64,000 nucleotides of DNA, taken from the NCBI GenBank assembly GCA_021800805.1, contig JAJYYR010000003.1:67304-131303 (forward strand), in the 5' to 3' direction. The DNA is from a bacterium. GTDB taxonomy: Bacteria; SZUA-79; Acidulodesulfobacterales; Acidulodesulfobacteraceae. The position numbers and the translations under genes were made by a program. This document shows positions 1 to 8,416 of the stretch, piece by piece. Within the stretch, counting starts at the first letter, position 1, and each line of letters opens with the position of its first letter. The notes below the pieces were generated by a model that ran no database searches, was not told the origin of the DNA, and was given only the letters and a program-made list of their open reading frames with translations.

Positions 1-639
1 GACCTTCCTTCTATGGACAACGACAGTTTGAGAAGAGGGAAACCCACAAGTCATATAGTTTTTGGAGAAGCCACGGCAATACTTGCGGGAGACGCTCTAC
101 TTGCCGAGGCTTTCGTCATCCTTTCGGATAAAGATTACATTCGGGAATTCGACCCGGTAAAAATTTTAGAAGCGGTAAGAGAACTTTCCTGCGCTTCCGG
201 AGCCGGCGGGCTTGTAGAAGGGCAGTTTCACGACGTCAACTCTTTCGGCGAATCTCTAGAGTTAGAAAAAATCGAATATATAAACGAAAAAAAAACTGCG
301 AGCCTTATCGCTTCGGCTTGTGCCGTAGGGGCAATATTATCGGACAAAGACGAACGCGTTATATCTGAATTTAAAAAGTTCGGCGGCTATATCGGACTGG
401 CTTTTCAAGCGGTTGACGATGTTCTGGGCATTATCGGGAATAAAGAAATTTTAGGAAAATCGGCGGGAATAGACAAAACGAATAATAAACCTACAACGGC
501 AGAAAATATAGGTATAGAAAAGACCCGCGGATTAATTAACGAATATAATAAAAAAGCAATGGCGCACTTAGAAAAAACAGGGGCCGAAACGGGCATGTTC
601 ATAGAATTAATAAATTATCTTACGGACAGAATAAATTAA
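1..639 (+). CDS. ispA: Polyprenyl diphosphate synthase (IspA type), 5'-truncated by window edge
   Basis: Farnesyl/geranylgeranyl diphosphate synthase, which condenses IPP with allylic diphosphates for quinone and carrier-lipid chains. The reading frame is open from base 1: the first residues DLPSMDNDSLRRGKPT are the end of the first Asp-rich motif with its RRGKP tail, so the N-terminal ~80 residues lie outside the window and the ATG at 13 is internal. The second Asp-rich region reads FQAVDDVLGI, a DDxLG variant known in some prenyl synthases, followed by LGKSAGID. dxs follows 24 bp downstream, as in the common ispA-dxs-tlyA arrangement. Chain length of the product cannot be judged without the N-terminus. 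Confidence 0.9.
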   Translation, partial: DLPSMDNDSLRRGKPTSHIVFGEATAILAGDALLAEAFVILSDKDYIREFDPVKILEAVRELSCASGAGGLVEGQFHDVNSFGESLELEKIEYINEKKTASLIASACAVGAILSDKDERVISEFKKFGGYIGLAFQAVDDVLGIIGNKEILGKSAGIDKTNNKPTTAENIGIEKTRGLINEYNKKAMAHLEKTGAETGMFIELINYLTDRIN

Positions 640-663
640 AAAAATAAACATAAATAATAAATA

Positions 664-2610
664 ATGATATTAGATAAAATAAATAATCCCAACGACGTTA
701 AAACATTGCGCCCTGAAGAAATGGATATGCTTGCGGACGAGCTGAGGGATGAAATAATATCAGTCTGTTCAAAAAACGGCGGACATATCGCTTCCAGTCT
801 CGGCGTCGTCGAACTTACCATAGCAATTTTAAAATCTTTCGATATAGAAAATACCGATAAAATAATATGGGATGTCGGACATCAGTCTTACCCGTATAAA
901 ATTCTTACAGGAAGAAAAGAAAAATTCAATACCCTCAGGAAATTAGGAGGAATATCCGGCTTTCCGGCTGTCTCCGAGAGCAGATACGATTATTTTGGGA
1001 CGGGACACGCCGGAACATCTATCTCTGCGGCTCTCGGTATGTGCGTCGCAAAAGATTTAAAAGGCGCGGATGAGGGCGTAGGCGGCAGGATTATTGCCGT
1101 AATAGGAGACGCATCGATATCCAACGGTCTGGCGCTTGAGGGCTTAAATAATGCGGGCTCTCTAAAAAAGGACATTATAGTTATATTAAACGATAATGAA
1201 ATGTCTATATCTAAAAACGTCGGGGCTATTTCCAACTATCTTAATAAAATAATGAGCGGAAATTTTTATCAGGGACTCAGGATAGAAGCTGAAAAAATGC
1301 TTAACTCTATACCTTTATTCGGCAATCAAATGGCAAGGTTTGTTTCTAAGTTCGAGGAATTTTTCAAAAATCTCATTGGACCGGGCATTATATTTGAAGA
1401 ACTCGGTTTTACATATATCGGTCCCATAGATGGACACAATATACCGTATCTTTTAGACTCTTTTGAAAACATAAAGAAAATAAAAAAACCTATTCTTTTG
1501 CATATTATTACTAAAAAAGGGAAAGGATACGAACCGTCAGAAAAAAATCCCTCTATTTTTCACGGGATTTCCGCTTTCGACAAAAAAACCGGATTGACCT
1601 TAAAAAAATCGGGCAACATCTCTTACGGTGAAACGGCATCAAACTTTCTTATAAATATGGCCGAAAATAACGCTAAAATAATAGCCGTTACTGCGGCAAT
1701 GCCCGACGGAACCGGACTTTCCAAATTTTCAAAAGTATTTCCGGAGAGATTCTTCGACGTCGGAATAGCCGAAGAACATGCGGCGACGTTTGCGGCGGGG
1801 GCGGCGGCTAACGGATTAAAACCTTTTGTTTTCATATATTCTACTTTTCTTCAGCGCTCATTAGATCAGATAATTCACGACATATGCCTTCAGAACCTTC
1901 CCGTCGTATTTTGCATAGACAGGGCAGGTATTGCGGGAGAAGACGGCGCTACGCACCAGGGAATATTCGATATATCGTTTTTAAATTTTATACCTAATCT
2001 GATTTTTATGTCTCCGCGCAACGAATATGAACTTATCCGGATGATTAAAAGTTCGGTTTCTTACGACAAACCCGTTGCGATAAGATATCCAAAAGTAGAA
2101 ATTCCGCATTTCATTCTTCCCGAAGAAAAAACCGTTTCCGTTATAAACGAAGGGGAATTTGAAATCCTTATAGACTCGCCCCAAAATTTCGTAATAAGCA
2201 TCGGCGCTCCCCATACCGAAATATTAAAAGATATACTGACGGAAATAAATGCTGACGCCGTGGAAGAAAAGCAAAAAATAGGCCTTATAGACGCAAGATT
2301 TATATCCCCTATTTCTCAAGAATTAATTGCAAAAATAAAAACCGCAAAAAAGATTATGACGGTCGAAGAAAACGTCGAATTTTCGGGTTTTGGAGCAAAA
2401 CTCCTGACTCTTTTAAGCGGGAATACGCGTTTAGCCGGCTTGGAATATAAAATCATATCTCTGGGAAATAATTATGTCGAACACGGCTCACGAAACGAAC
2501 TTCTTAGTATTTTGGGATTCTCTAAAGAAAAATTATCGGATTCCGTTAATGAATTTTTTGTTATAAACGGTGAAAAAAATAAAAATAAGGTTAGATATTC
2601 TTCTTTCTAA
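664..2610 (+). CDS. dxs: 1-deoxy-D-xylulose-5-phosphate synthase
   Basis: Thiamine-diphosphate enzyme that makes DXP from pyruvate and glyceraldehyde 3-phosphate, the first step of the MEP isoprenoid pathway. At 648 aa it is full length. The N-terminal TPP domain has the GDASISNGLALEGLNNAG segment with a downstream LNDNEMSIS, the central pyrimidine-binding domain has GIAEEHAATFAAGAAANG, and a transketolase C-terminal domain follows. The ATG at 664 lacks a strong Shine-Dalgarno and probably depends on coupling to ispA upstream. Its last 41 bp are shared with tlyA. The neighbours ispA, and ispD/ispF/ispH elsewhere in the window, confirm use of the MEP route. Confidence 0.97.
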   Translation: MILDKINNPNDVKTLRPEEMDMLADELRDEIISVCSKNGGHIASSLGVVELTIAILKSFDIENTDKIIWDVGHQSYPYKILTGRKEKFNTLRKLGGISGFPAVSESRYDYFGTGHAGTSISAALGMCVAKDLKGADEGVGGRIIAVIGDASISNGLALEGLNNAGSLKKDIIVILNDNEMSISKNVGAISNYLNKIMSGNFYQGLRIEAEKMLNSIPLFGNQMARFVSKFEEFFKNLIGPGIIFEELGFTYIGPIDGHNIPYLLDSFENIKKIKKPILLHIITKKGKGYEPSEKNPSIFHGISAFDKKTGLTLKKSGNISYGETASNFLINMAENNAKIIAVTAAMPDGTGLSKFSKVFPERFFDVGIAEEHAATFAAGAAANGLKPFVFIYSTFLQRSLDQIIHDICLQNLPVVFCIDRAGIAGEDGATHQGIFDISFLNFIPNLIFMSPRNEYELIRMIKSSVSYDKPVAIRYPKVEIPHFILPEEKTVSVINEGEFEILIDSPQNFVISIGAPHTEILKDILTEINADAVEEKQKIGLIDARFISPISQELIAKIKTAKKIMTVEENVEFSGFGAKLLTLLSGNTRLAGLEYKIISLGNNYVEHGSRNELLSILGFSKEKLSDSVNEFFVINGEKNKNKVRYSSF

Positions 2611-3316
2611 TACGTCTTCGGCATTCAATTTAACGAGAACGAAAGCATCGTCGTTAATAATGGAGGGTATGGTTTCCGTGAACGGTTTTGTATGCACAAA
2701 ACCCGGAACTCCCGTAGATCCGAACAGCGCTATAGAAATAAAAGAAACAAATCCTTACGTATCCCGGGGCGGACTAAAACTTAAAGGGGCGTTAACCGGT
2801 TTTAATCTGGACGTTAAAGCAAAAAGGATTATAGATATAGGCGCTTCGACGGGAGGATTTACGGACTGCCTTTTAAAAGAAGGAGCCGGTTTTGTTTACT
2901 GCATAGACGTAGGCTACGGACAGTTTCATTACTCCTTAAGAGATAACCCTAAAATTAAAAATTTGGAGAATATAAATATAAAATATTTACCGTTTGAAGA
3001 GATAGGGGAAGAACTCGACCTTGCCGTTTGCGATGCGTCTTTTATTTCTCTTACTAAAATTATTCCGCATATTTTAAAATTTATCAAAACAAAGGGATTA
3101 ATGCTTTTGCTGATTAAACCTCAATTTGAAACGGAAAATAAAAGCACTCTCAAGAAAGGTATTATAAAAGATACAGGCATATATGAATTAATTATAAACA
3201 AAATAATAGATTTTTCAAAAAATTTAAATCTTACGGTTATCGGAGTAAAAGAATCATGTATAAAAGGAAAAAAAGGAAATACGGAATTTTTCATACTGCT
3301 CGAAAAAAACAGTTAA
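2570..3316 (+). CDS. tlyA: TlyA family rRNA 2'-O-methyltransferase
   Basis: S4-domain FtsJ-type methyltransferase; TlyA homologues 2'-O-methylate cytidines in 16S and/or 23S rRNA and are often misnamed hemolysin A. The S4 RNA-binding domain covers about residues 6-68. The Rossmann methyltransferase carries the SAM motif DIGASTGGFTD (89-99), VCDASFISL, and the KPQFE segment. The start is GTG at 2570, inside dxs. A downstream start would delete the beginning of the S4 domain, so the 41-bp overlap is real. The TPR gene in turn starts inside this one. Which rRNA is modified cannot be told from sequence alone. Confidence 0.92.
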   Translation: MKKIKIRLDILLSNTSSAFNLTRTKASSLIMEGMVSVNGFVCTKPGTPVDPNSAIEIKETNPYVSRGGLKLKGALTGFNLDVKAKRIIDIGASTGGFTDCLLKEGAGFVYCIDVGYGQFHYSLRDNPKIKNLENINIKYLPFEEIGEELDLAVCDASFISLTKIIPHILKFIKTKGLMLLLIKPQFETENKSTLKKGIIKDTGIYELIINKIIDFSKNLNLTVIGVKESCIKGKKGNTEFFILLEKNS

Positions 3317-4953
3317 AAATATTTAAGGCTTCATTAATTTTAATATTTTTTTGGGTATTTTTTGGAATTTTACAAGGAAAAGCGGATTCTATTACCGCCG
3401 CGCCGGTATTTAACGCCGCCGTCGGTTTTATCTATTCCTACAACGGAAATTACTCTGAATCGATTAAATATTTTAACAAAGAATCTACAAATTTACTTAA
3501 AAATTCTTATTTTAATTATACCCTTGCGGCATTATATTTTAAAAACAGGGAATATCAAAAATCTTTAAAGCATATAAACCTCGCCCTAAAAGAAAATAAG
3601 CTTATAAATAAAAACAATAAGCTGTCAAAAACAGAAATTAAATATTTAATATTGAAAGCGAAAATAATGACAAATCAAGGCAATATTAAAGAATCCGTCG
3701 CTTTACTTAAACATATTCTTCAAAAAAATCCTTATAATCTTAAAACGCTTTTATTCCTTTCTAATCTATATATATATAAAAAAGACTTAAAAACTGCGGT
3801 CTTTTATCTCGATATAATAAAATTAAGCGCTCCGGATAGTATAACTGCATATTATTTATTATCTAAAATATATTTGGCTCAAAATATAAAGGAAAAAGCC
3901 GAACATAATCTTATAAGCGTTATAAACATCGATCCTTATTTTAAAAAAGCATATTTCAGGCTTGCCGCCCTTTATATTCTTACGGGGAGAGAGAAAAAAG
4001 CAATAAATATTTTTAATAAATACCTCAAAATCAATCCTTATTCAAAAACAGCGATTTACCAGTCGGCAATACTCGAATATACTTTAAAAAACTATCCGGC
4101 TTCCAGAAAACATTTTTTAAATTTTATCGATATCGCCAAAAATTCAAAAAATAATTCAAGATTAATAAATAATGCCTATTTCTTCACGGGAATTTCTTAT
4201 ATATTGCAAAAAAATTATAAAAAAGGGCTATTTTATTTAAATAAGCTTAAACCCGGAAGGCATTATATAGACGCCCAACTTCAAGAAATAGAAATATACA
4301 TAACCGACTACAAAAAAACGGGAGATATTAAATATCGAAAATCTATTGAAGGGATTATATCGGAGATTCTTTCCGATACTAAAGTTAATAAAAATCTAAA
4401 GTTTTATTATTTTTCCGCCGTCGCGCTTGCGGAGATAAAAGATTATCCCATGTCGGTATATGTCGTAAAAAGGGGATTATTAAAATTTCCCGATAATACC
4501 GCACTTTTATACGAATTAGGCTCGGCGTATCATACGTTAAAAAGAAACGACGAGGCTTATGCAACGATGAAAAAAATTTTAAAAATAAATCCTTATAATG
4601 CCGATGCTCTTAATTACATGGGATATTATCTCGCCGTAAAAAATAAAAATTTAAAAAGAGCGGAAATGCTGATAAAAGAAGCTTTATCTTACGATAAAGG
4701 CTCTCCTTTTATTCTTGACAGCCTCGGGTTCGTGTATTACAGGGAAAGAAAGTATGCAGAGGCTCTAAAACTATTTAAAACCGCTCTTAAAAAGCTCGGA
4801 AAATCGCCGACCGTATTAAAACATACCGGTATGGATTATTTTATGCTGAAAAAGTATAAAAAAGCACTGGAATATCTTGAAAAATCTTATAATATCAAGA
4901 AAACAAAAGAAACTGAAAAGTATATAGAAATAATTAAAAAGATTAAATTCTAA
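3256..4953 (+). CDS. Exported or membrane-anchored TPR-repeat protein
   Basis: A 565-aa protein of unknown specific role. A basic N-terminus (about 22 residues, rich in Lys/Arg) precedes one hydrophobic segment (ASLILIFFWVFFGIL), which is a signal peptide or membrane anchor. The rest is made almost entirely of tetratricopeptide-like helix pairs; recurring signatures include YFKNREYQKSL, YHTLKRNDEA and YRERKYAEALKLF. Such solenoids scaffold protein complexes in the envelope. No start codon exists between 3256 and the hydrophobic segment, so the 61-bp overlap with tlyA is forced and suggests translational coupling. Its stop overlaps the convergent response-regulator stop by 3 bp. Base composition is strongly A-rich, with many Lys, Asn and Tyr codons. 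Confidence 0.8.
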   Translation: MYKRKKRKYGIFHTARKKQLKIFKASLILIFFWVFFGILQGKADSITAAPVFNAAVGFIYSYNGNYSESIKYFNKESTNLLKNSYFNYTLAALYFKNREYQKSLKHINLALKENKLINKNNKLSKTEIKYLILKAKIMTNQGNIKESVALLKHILQKNPYNLKTLLFLSNLYIYKKDLKTAVFYLDIIKLSAPDSITAYYLLSKIYLAQNIKEKAEHNLISVINIDPYFKKAYFRLAALYILTGREKKAINIFNKYLKINPYSKTAIYQSAILEYTLKNYPASRKHFLNFIDIAKNSKNNSRLINNAYFFTGISYILQKNYKKGLFYLNKLKPGRHYIDAQLQEIEIYITDYKKTGDIKYRKSIEGIISEILSDTKVNKNLKFYYFSAVALAEIKDYPMSVYVVKRGLLKFPDNTALLYELGSAYHTLKRNDEAYATMKKILKINPYNADALNYMGYYLAVKNKNLKRAEMLIKEALSYDKGSPFILDSLGFVYYRERKYAEALKLFKTALKKLGKSPTVLKHTGMDYFMLKKYKKALEYLEKSYNIKKTKETEKYIEIIKKIKF

Positions 4954-6356
4954 AATTTTTCTAATTTTCTATAAATCGTTTTTAAACCTATTTTTAGGTC
5001 GTTTGCAGTCTTAGCTTTATTAAAGTCGTTCATTTCTAATGTTTTTTGTATAATAATATTTTCGGCATCTTCGAGAGCAGTCCCGAAAGGTATCCTTATA
5101 AAATCCTCTTCATCCGAAACGGCTGGAGTTTTTAAATATTTTTCTTTTAAATAGCCGGGGAGCAGAGATTCGTCGGCGATGCCGCCTTTAGAAACGGCCG
5201 TCATATATTCTATAATGTTTTTAAGCTCCCTTACGTTGCCGGGGTAATCGTAGTTTAATAAAAAATCCAATGCTTCTTTACTAATGCCGGTAACGTTTTT
5301 GCCGTTTTCGCCGGAAAAATCGTCTAAAAACCGCTTTATAAGAACGGGGATATCCTCTTTTCTTTCCCTCAGCGGTATAAGTTTTAAATTAATCACGTTA
5401 AGCCTGTAATACAAATCCTGCCTAAATTCGCCTCTCGAAACCTTTTTTTCTATATCCTGAGATGCCGCGATAACTCTTATGTTAATCTTAATGGTTCTAT
5501 TTCCTCCGACTCTTTCAAACTCTTTTTCCTGCAATACCCTCAATATTTTTGATTGCGTTTTCAAAGAAATCTCCCCTATCTCGTCGAGAAAAATAGTTCC
5601 TCCGTCAGCCGACTCAAATCTTCCCTTATATAAAGAATCCGCTCCCGTATAAGCCCCTTTTTCGTGTCCGAAAAGTTCGCTTTCTAAAATTGTTTCGGAA
5701 AGAGCCGCGCAATTTACTTTAATAAAAGGCTTATTTTTTCTTAGGGAATTATTGACTATAATGTTTGCAAGCAGTTCTTTGCCGGTACCGGACTCTCCTT
5801 CTATCAGCACCGTCGAATTAGTGCCTGAAACTGCAACCGCCGTGTTCACGATATCCGTCATTTTAGGAGATGACGTTATTAAATTGCCAAAATTAAATTT
5901 TTCGTCGAGTCTCGTTTTTAATATATTTAATTCATCGATAAGGCTTTTATTTGATATTATGCGCTTAATTACAAGTTCAAGCTCTTCGAGATTTACGGGC
6001 TTCGTTATATAATCGTAAGCTCCGAGCTTAATAGCCTCGACGGCGGTTTTTACCGAACTGTAACCTGTTGTTATTATAACGTCGGTATTTTGAATTCTGC
6101 CTTCTTTTACAGCTTTTAAAATATCTAAACCCGTTCCGTCGGGCAGTTTAAGGTCGGTAATAATAATATCTATTTTATCCGTTATGCTGCCGGAGTCTAT
6201 AGAACCGGTTATTTTAAATGCCGATTCAAGGCAGTCCGCTTCAAAAACTTTGTATTCTTTAAGATTTAAATATTCGAAAAGACCGTTTCGCGAGGCATCG
6301 TCGTCTTCGATGATTAATATTGCCGCAGGCTTTTTGGAGGGATCAATATCGTTCAT
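4950..6356 (-). CDS. NtrC-family sigma-54-dependent response regulator
   Basis: Bacterial enhancer-binding protein. Counting from the TTG at 6362 (numbering two residues longer than the ATG start chosen here), it has a receiver domain with phospho-acceptor D70 in IITDLKLPDG and conserved K121. The AAA+ domain has Walker A GESGTGKE (189-196), the sigma-54 contact loop GAYTGA (236-241) and Walker B GGTIFLDEIG (254-263). A Fis-type helix-turn-helix is at the C-terminus (KTANDLKIGLKTIYRKL). It is fed by the histidine kinase immediately upstream. The start is either ATG at 6356 or TTG at 6362, which abuts the kinase stop; neither has a clear Shine-Dalgarno, so coupling is likely. Target genes are unknown; the sigma-54 promoter of degQ in this window is a candidate. 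Confidence 0.93.
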   Translation of the reverse strand: MNDIDPSKKPAAILIIEDDDASRNGLFEYLNLKEYKVFEADCLESAFKITGSIDSGSITDKIDIIITDLKLPDGTGLDILKAVKEGRIQNTDVIITTGYSSVKTAVEAIKLGAYDYITKPVNLEELELVIKRIISNKSLIDELNILKTRLDEKFNFGNLITSSPKMTDIVNTAVAVSGTNSTVLIEGESGTGKELLANIIVNNSLRKNKPFIKVNCAALSETILESELFGHEKGAYTGADSLYKGRFESADGGTIFLDEIGEISLKTQSKILRVLQEKEFERVGGNRTIKINIRVIAASQDIEKKVSRGEFRQDLYYRLNVINLKLIPLRERKEDIPVLIKRFLDDFSGENGKNVTGISKEALDFLLNYDYPGNVRELKNIIEYMTAVSKGGIADESLLPGYLKEKYLKTPAVSDEEDFIRIPFGTALEDAENIIIQKTLEMNDFNKAKTANDLKIGLKTIYRKLEKF

Positions 6357-6362
6357 TTTCAA

Positions 6363-7391
6363 TTATTGCAGGTCTTTCATTACCATGGAAATCTTAGTTC
6401 CAAGTCCTTTATTAGATTCGATATTTATATTAAACCTATGGGCATCGACTATTCTTTTAGTCAACGCAAGACCAAGTCCTGCTCCTGTTTTTTTCGTAGT
6501 AAAAAATGGTTCAAAAATCTTTTTAAGCGTTTCTTTTTCTATCCCCGAACCATGGTCTTCCACCGTCAAAGATATTTTATTTAAAATATAGGAAGAGTAT
6601 ATTAAAATATCGCCTTTCTTGCCGTCATAAGATTCTGCCGCATTTAATATTAAATTTTTAAATACCTGAATCATTAAATCCCTATCCATTTTAATATAGA
6701 TATTTTTATCCACCGAAATCGAAAAATTTATGCCTTTCGATGAAAGTCGGTCTTTAAGCATTTCATATGTCTCGTCTATTATTGCCGAAAGATTAACGGC
6801 TTCGGGATTTATATCAAAATCTTTGGTAAATTTAAGTATTCCGTCCATAGTCTGCGCAAGCCTTGCCGTTTCGCTTTCTATTAGACTGCCGGTTTTAACG
6901 ACGCCTTCTTTATTAAATTCTAAATTTTTAATCTTTTCCGTCAATACTCTGGAATTAATTAAAACCGAATTTATATTGCCTTTAATCTCATGCATAATAG
7001 TCGAGGGTATTTCCAGAACGTTTTTTTCTAAAGACCTTAAAGCGGATTCGGTGTCCGCCTGCGTTTCTATAAGCCTGTAAAAATATACAAACATAAATGT
7101 TATCAATCCTATCGAAAGCAATAATGCAACGGCAAATACGAAATAAAACGAAAGAGAGTTAAGACCGTTGGAAAATGCGGGATATACAAGTTTTATTCCA
7201 TTGTTTCCGTTAACAAAAACCATTCCGGATTGCTTAAGAGAATATACCTGACCGGAGGTCTTCGCATGCAGGACGGAAAACATATCTATGGCCGTATATG
7301 CAAAAAATCCCGTCGTTATAACCATTAAGCCTGTAATAACGCTTAAAAGGAAAAGCTTTAATTTTTTGGTTTTCGCTTTTTGCATTATCAT
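6363..7391 (-). CDS. Membrane sensor histidine kinase
   Basis: Two-component sensor of 342 aa. Two membrane segments (about residues 12-35 and 80-105) bracket a short periplasmic loop of roughly 45 residues. There is a HisKA-like domain with H134 in IMHEIKGNINSV and an HATPase_c domain with N-box NLILNAAESYDG, G1 box DHGSGI, FEPFFTTKK and GAGLGLAL. It precedes the NtrC-type regulator with no intergenic space, so they are cognate partners. The periplasmic loop has no recognised sensing fold. The pair sits at the end of the rnr-ubiB-ribF train, with a 45-bp gap from ribF. Confidence 0.93.
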   Translation of the reverse strand: MIMQKAKTKKLKLFLLSVITGLMVITTGFFAYTAIDMFSVLHAKTSGQVYSLKQSGMVFVNGNNGIKLVYPAFSNGLNSLSFYFVFAVALLLSIGLITFMFVYFYRLIETQADTESALRSLEKNVLEIPSTIMHEIKGNINSVLINSRVLTEKIKNLEFNKEGVVKTGSLIESETARLAQTMDGILKFTKDFDINPEAVNLSAIIDETYEMLKDRLSSKGINFSISVDKNIYIKMDRDLMIQVFKNLILNAAESYDGKKGDILIYSSYILNKISLTVEDHGSGIEKETLKKIFEPFFTTKKTGAGLGLALTKRIVDAHRFNINIESNKGLGTKISMVMKDLQ

Positions 7392-7436
7392 AATATATTA
7401 TTTTATTACACTTTCTATTAAAAATCAAAAAATCTT

Positions 7437-8381
7437 TTAGAGACAGTGCGCTTTTTTATATTTTCTTTTAAGAATGAGATTTGCAATTTCTATATCTTTC
7501 CTAATTCTTGCTTCAAGTTCGTTTATATTATCGAATTTAATCTCTTCTCTGAGCCTTTCGAGGAAGAAAACCTCTATTTCTTTATCGTATATATCTTCGC
7601 CGAAATCGAATATATAAGACTCTATTCTTCTGGTAACATCGTTAAACGTCGGATTGGAACCGACATTGGTTACGGAATCATAATATTTGCCGTTTATACC
7701 GACCTGCGTAACATATACCCCGTCTTTCGGAAACAGTTCTTCTTCGGGTATGATATTTGCGGTGGGAAATCCAAGCTGTTTGCCTCTGCCGCATCCTTTT
7801 ACGACGCGTCCGTGAACAGAATAATCCCTGCCCAAAAATCTTTTGACGGCGCAGACTTTTCCGGTAACGACTAATCTTCTTATAAGCGTGCTGGAAACAA
7901 TCTCGTTGTCTATTACGACCGGCTCCACTACCGTAAGCTCAAAACCAAACTCCTTGGAAAGCTTTTCAAGCAAAGCTATATTGCCCGACTTATTCGCCCC
8001 GAATCCAAAATCATGCCCTACTATAATTTTAAGCGGATTCAATTTCTTTACTATAATGTCTTTAACAAAATCTTCCGGCTCCATATTTGCGAACTCAGGC
8101 GTAAAAGTTATATAAATTAGATAATCTATCCCCGTTTCTTCTATAAGTTCTATCTTTTTTTCAAACGTCGTAATAAGATTAATTTTGGTTTCGGGATGGA
8201 TAACTTTTAACGGATGCGGATGAAACGTAAGCACTACCGATGACGAATTTAACTCTAAAGCCGAGTCCTTGGTCATTTCCATCAGCCTTCTGTGCCCCAA
8301 GTGTATCCCGTCGAAACTCCCTATAGTAATTACGGAATTTTTAAAATTAACGCCGGTTTGATTTATTTCCAATACTTCCAA
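7437..8381 (-). CDS. ribF: Bifunctional riboflavin kinase / FAD synthetase
   Basis: Makes FMN from riboflavin and then FAD. The N-terminal nucleotidyltransferase domain has GSFDGIHLGHRR (21-32) and TFHPHPLKV. The C-terminal flavokinase domain has GRGKQLGFPTANI (about 198-210) and VTNVGSNPTF. At 314 aa the length is normal. The start is TTG at 8381: a GGAGGGG Shine-Dalgarno lies 8 nt upstream and no ATG is available before the conserved region. It lies in a minus-strand series after ubiB (35-bp gap) and before the two-component genes. No FMN riboswitch precedes it. Confidence 0.95.
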   Translation of the reverse strand: MEVLEINQTGVNFKNSVITIGSFDGIHLGHRRLMEMTKDSALELNSSSVVLTFHPHPLKVIHPETKINLITTFEKKIELIEETGIDYLIYITFTPEFANMEPEDFVKDIIVKKLNPLKIIVGHDFGFGANKSGNIALLEKLSKEFGFELTVVEPVVIDNEIVSSTLIRRLVVTGKVCAVKRFLGRDYSVHGRVVKGCGRGKQLGFPTANIIPEEELFPKDGVYVTQVGINGKYYDSVTNVGSNPTFNDVTRRIESYIFDFGEDIYDKEIEVFFLERLREEIKFDNINELEARIRKDIEIANLILKRKYKKAHCL

Positions 8382-8416
8382 TTTTTCAACCCCTCCACGC
8401 CATTTTTATCGTATTT

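Noticed and set aside
421..440. DDVLG instead of DDxxD in the prenyl synthase taken as an inactivating change
   Set aside because: DDxLG variants are known in functional prenyl synthases, so this is not evidence of a defect.
8382..8416. FMN riboswitch before ribF
   Set aside because: Only 35 bp separate ubiB and ribF, too short and without the conserved RFN element.
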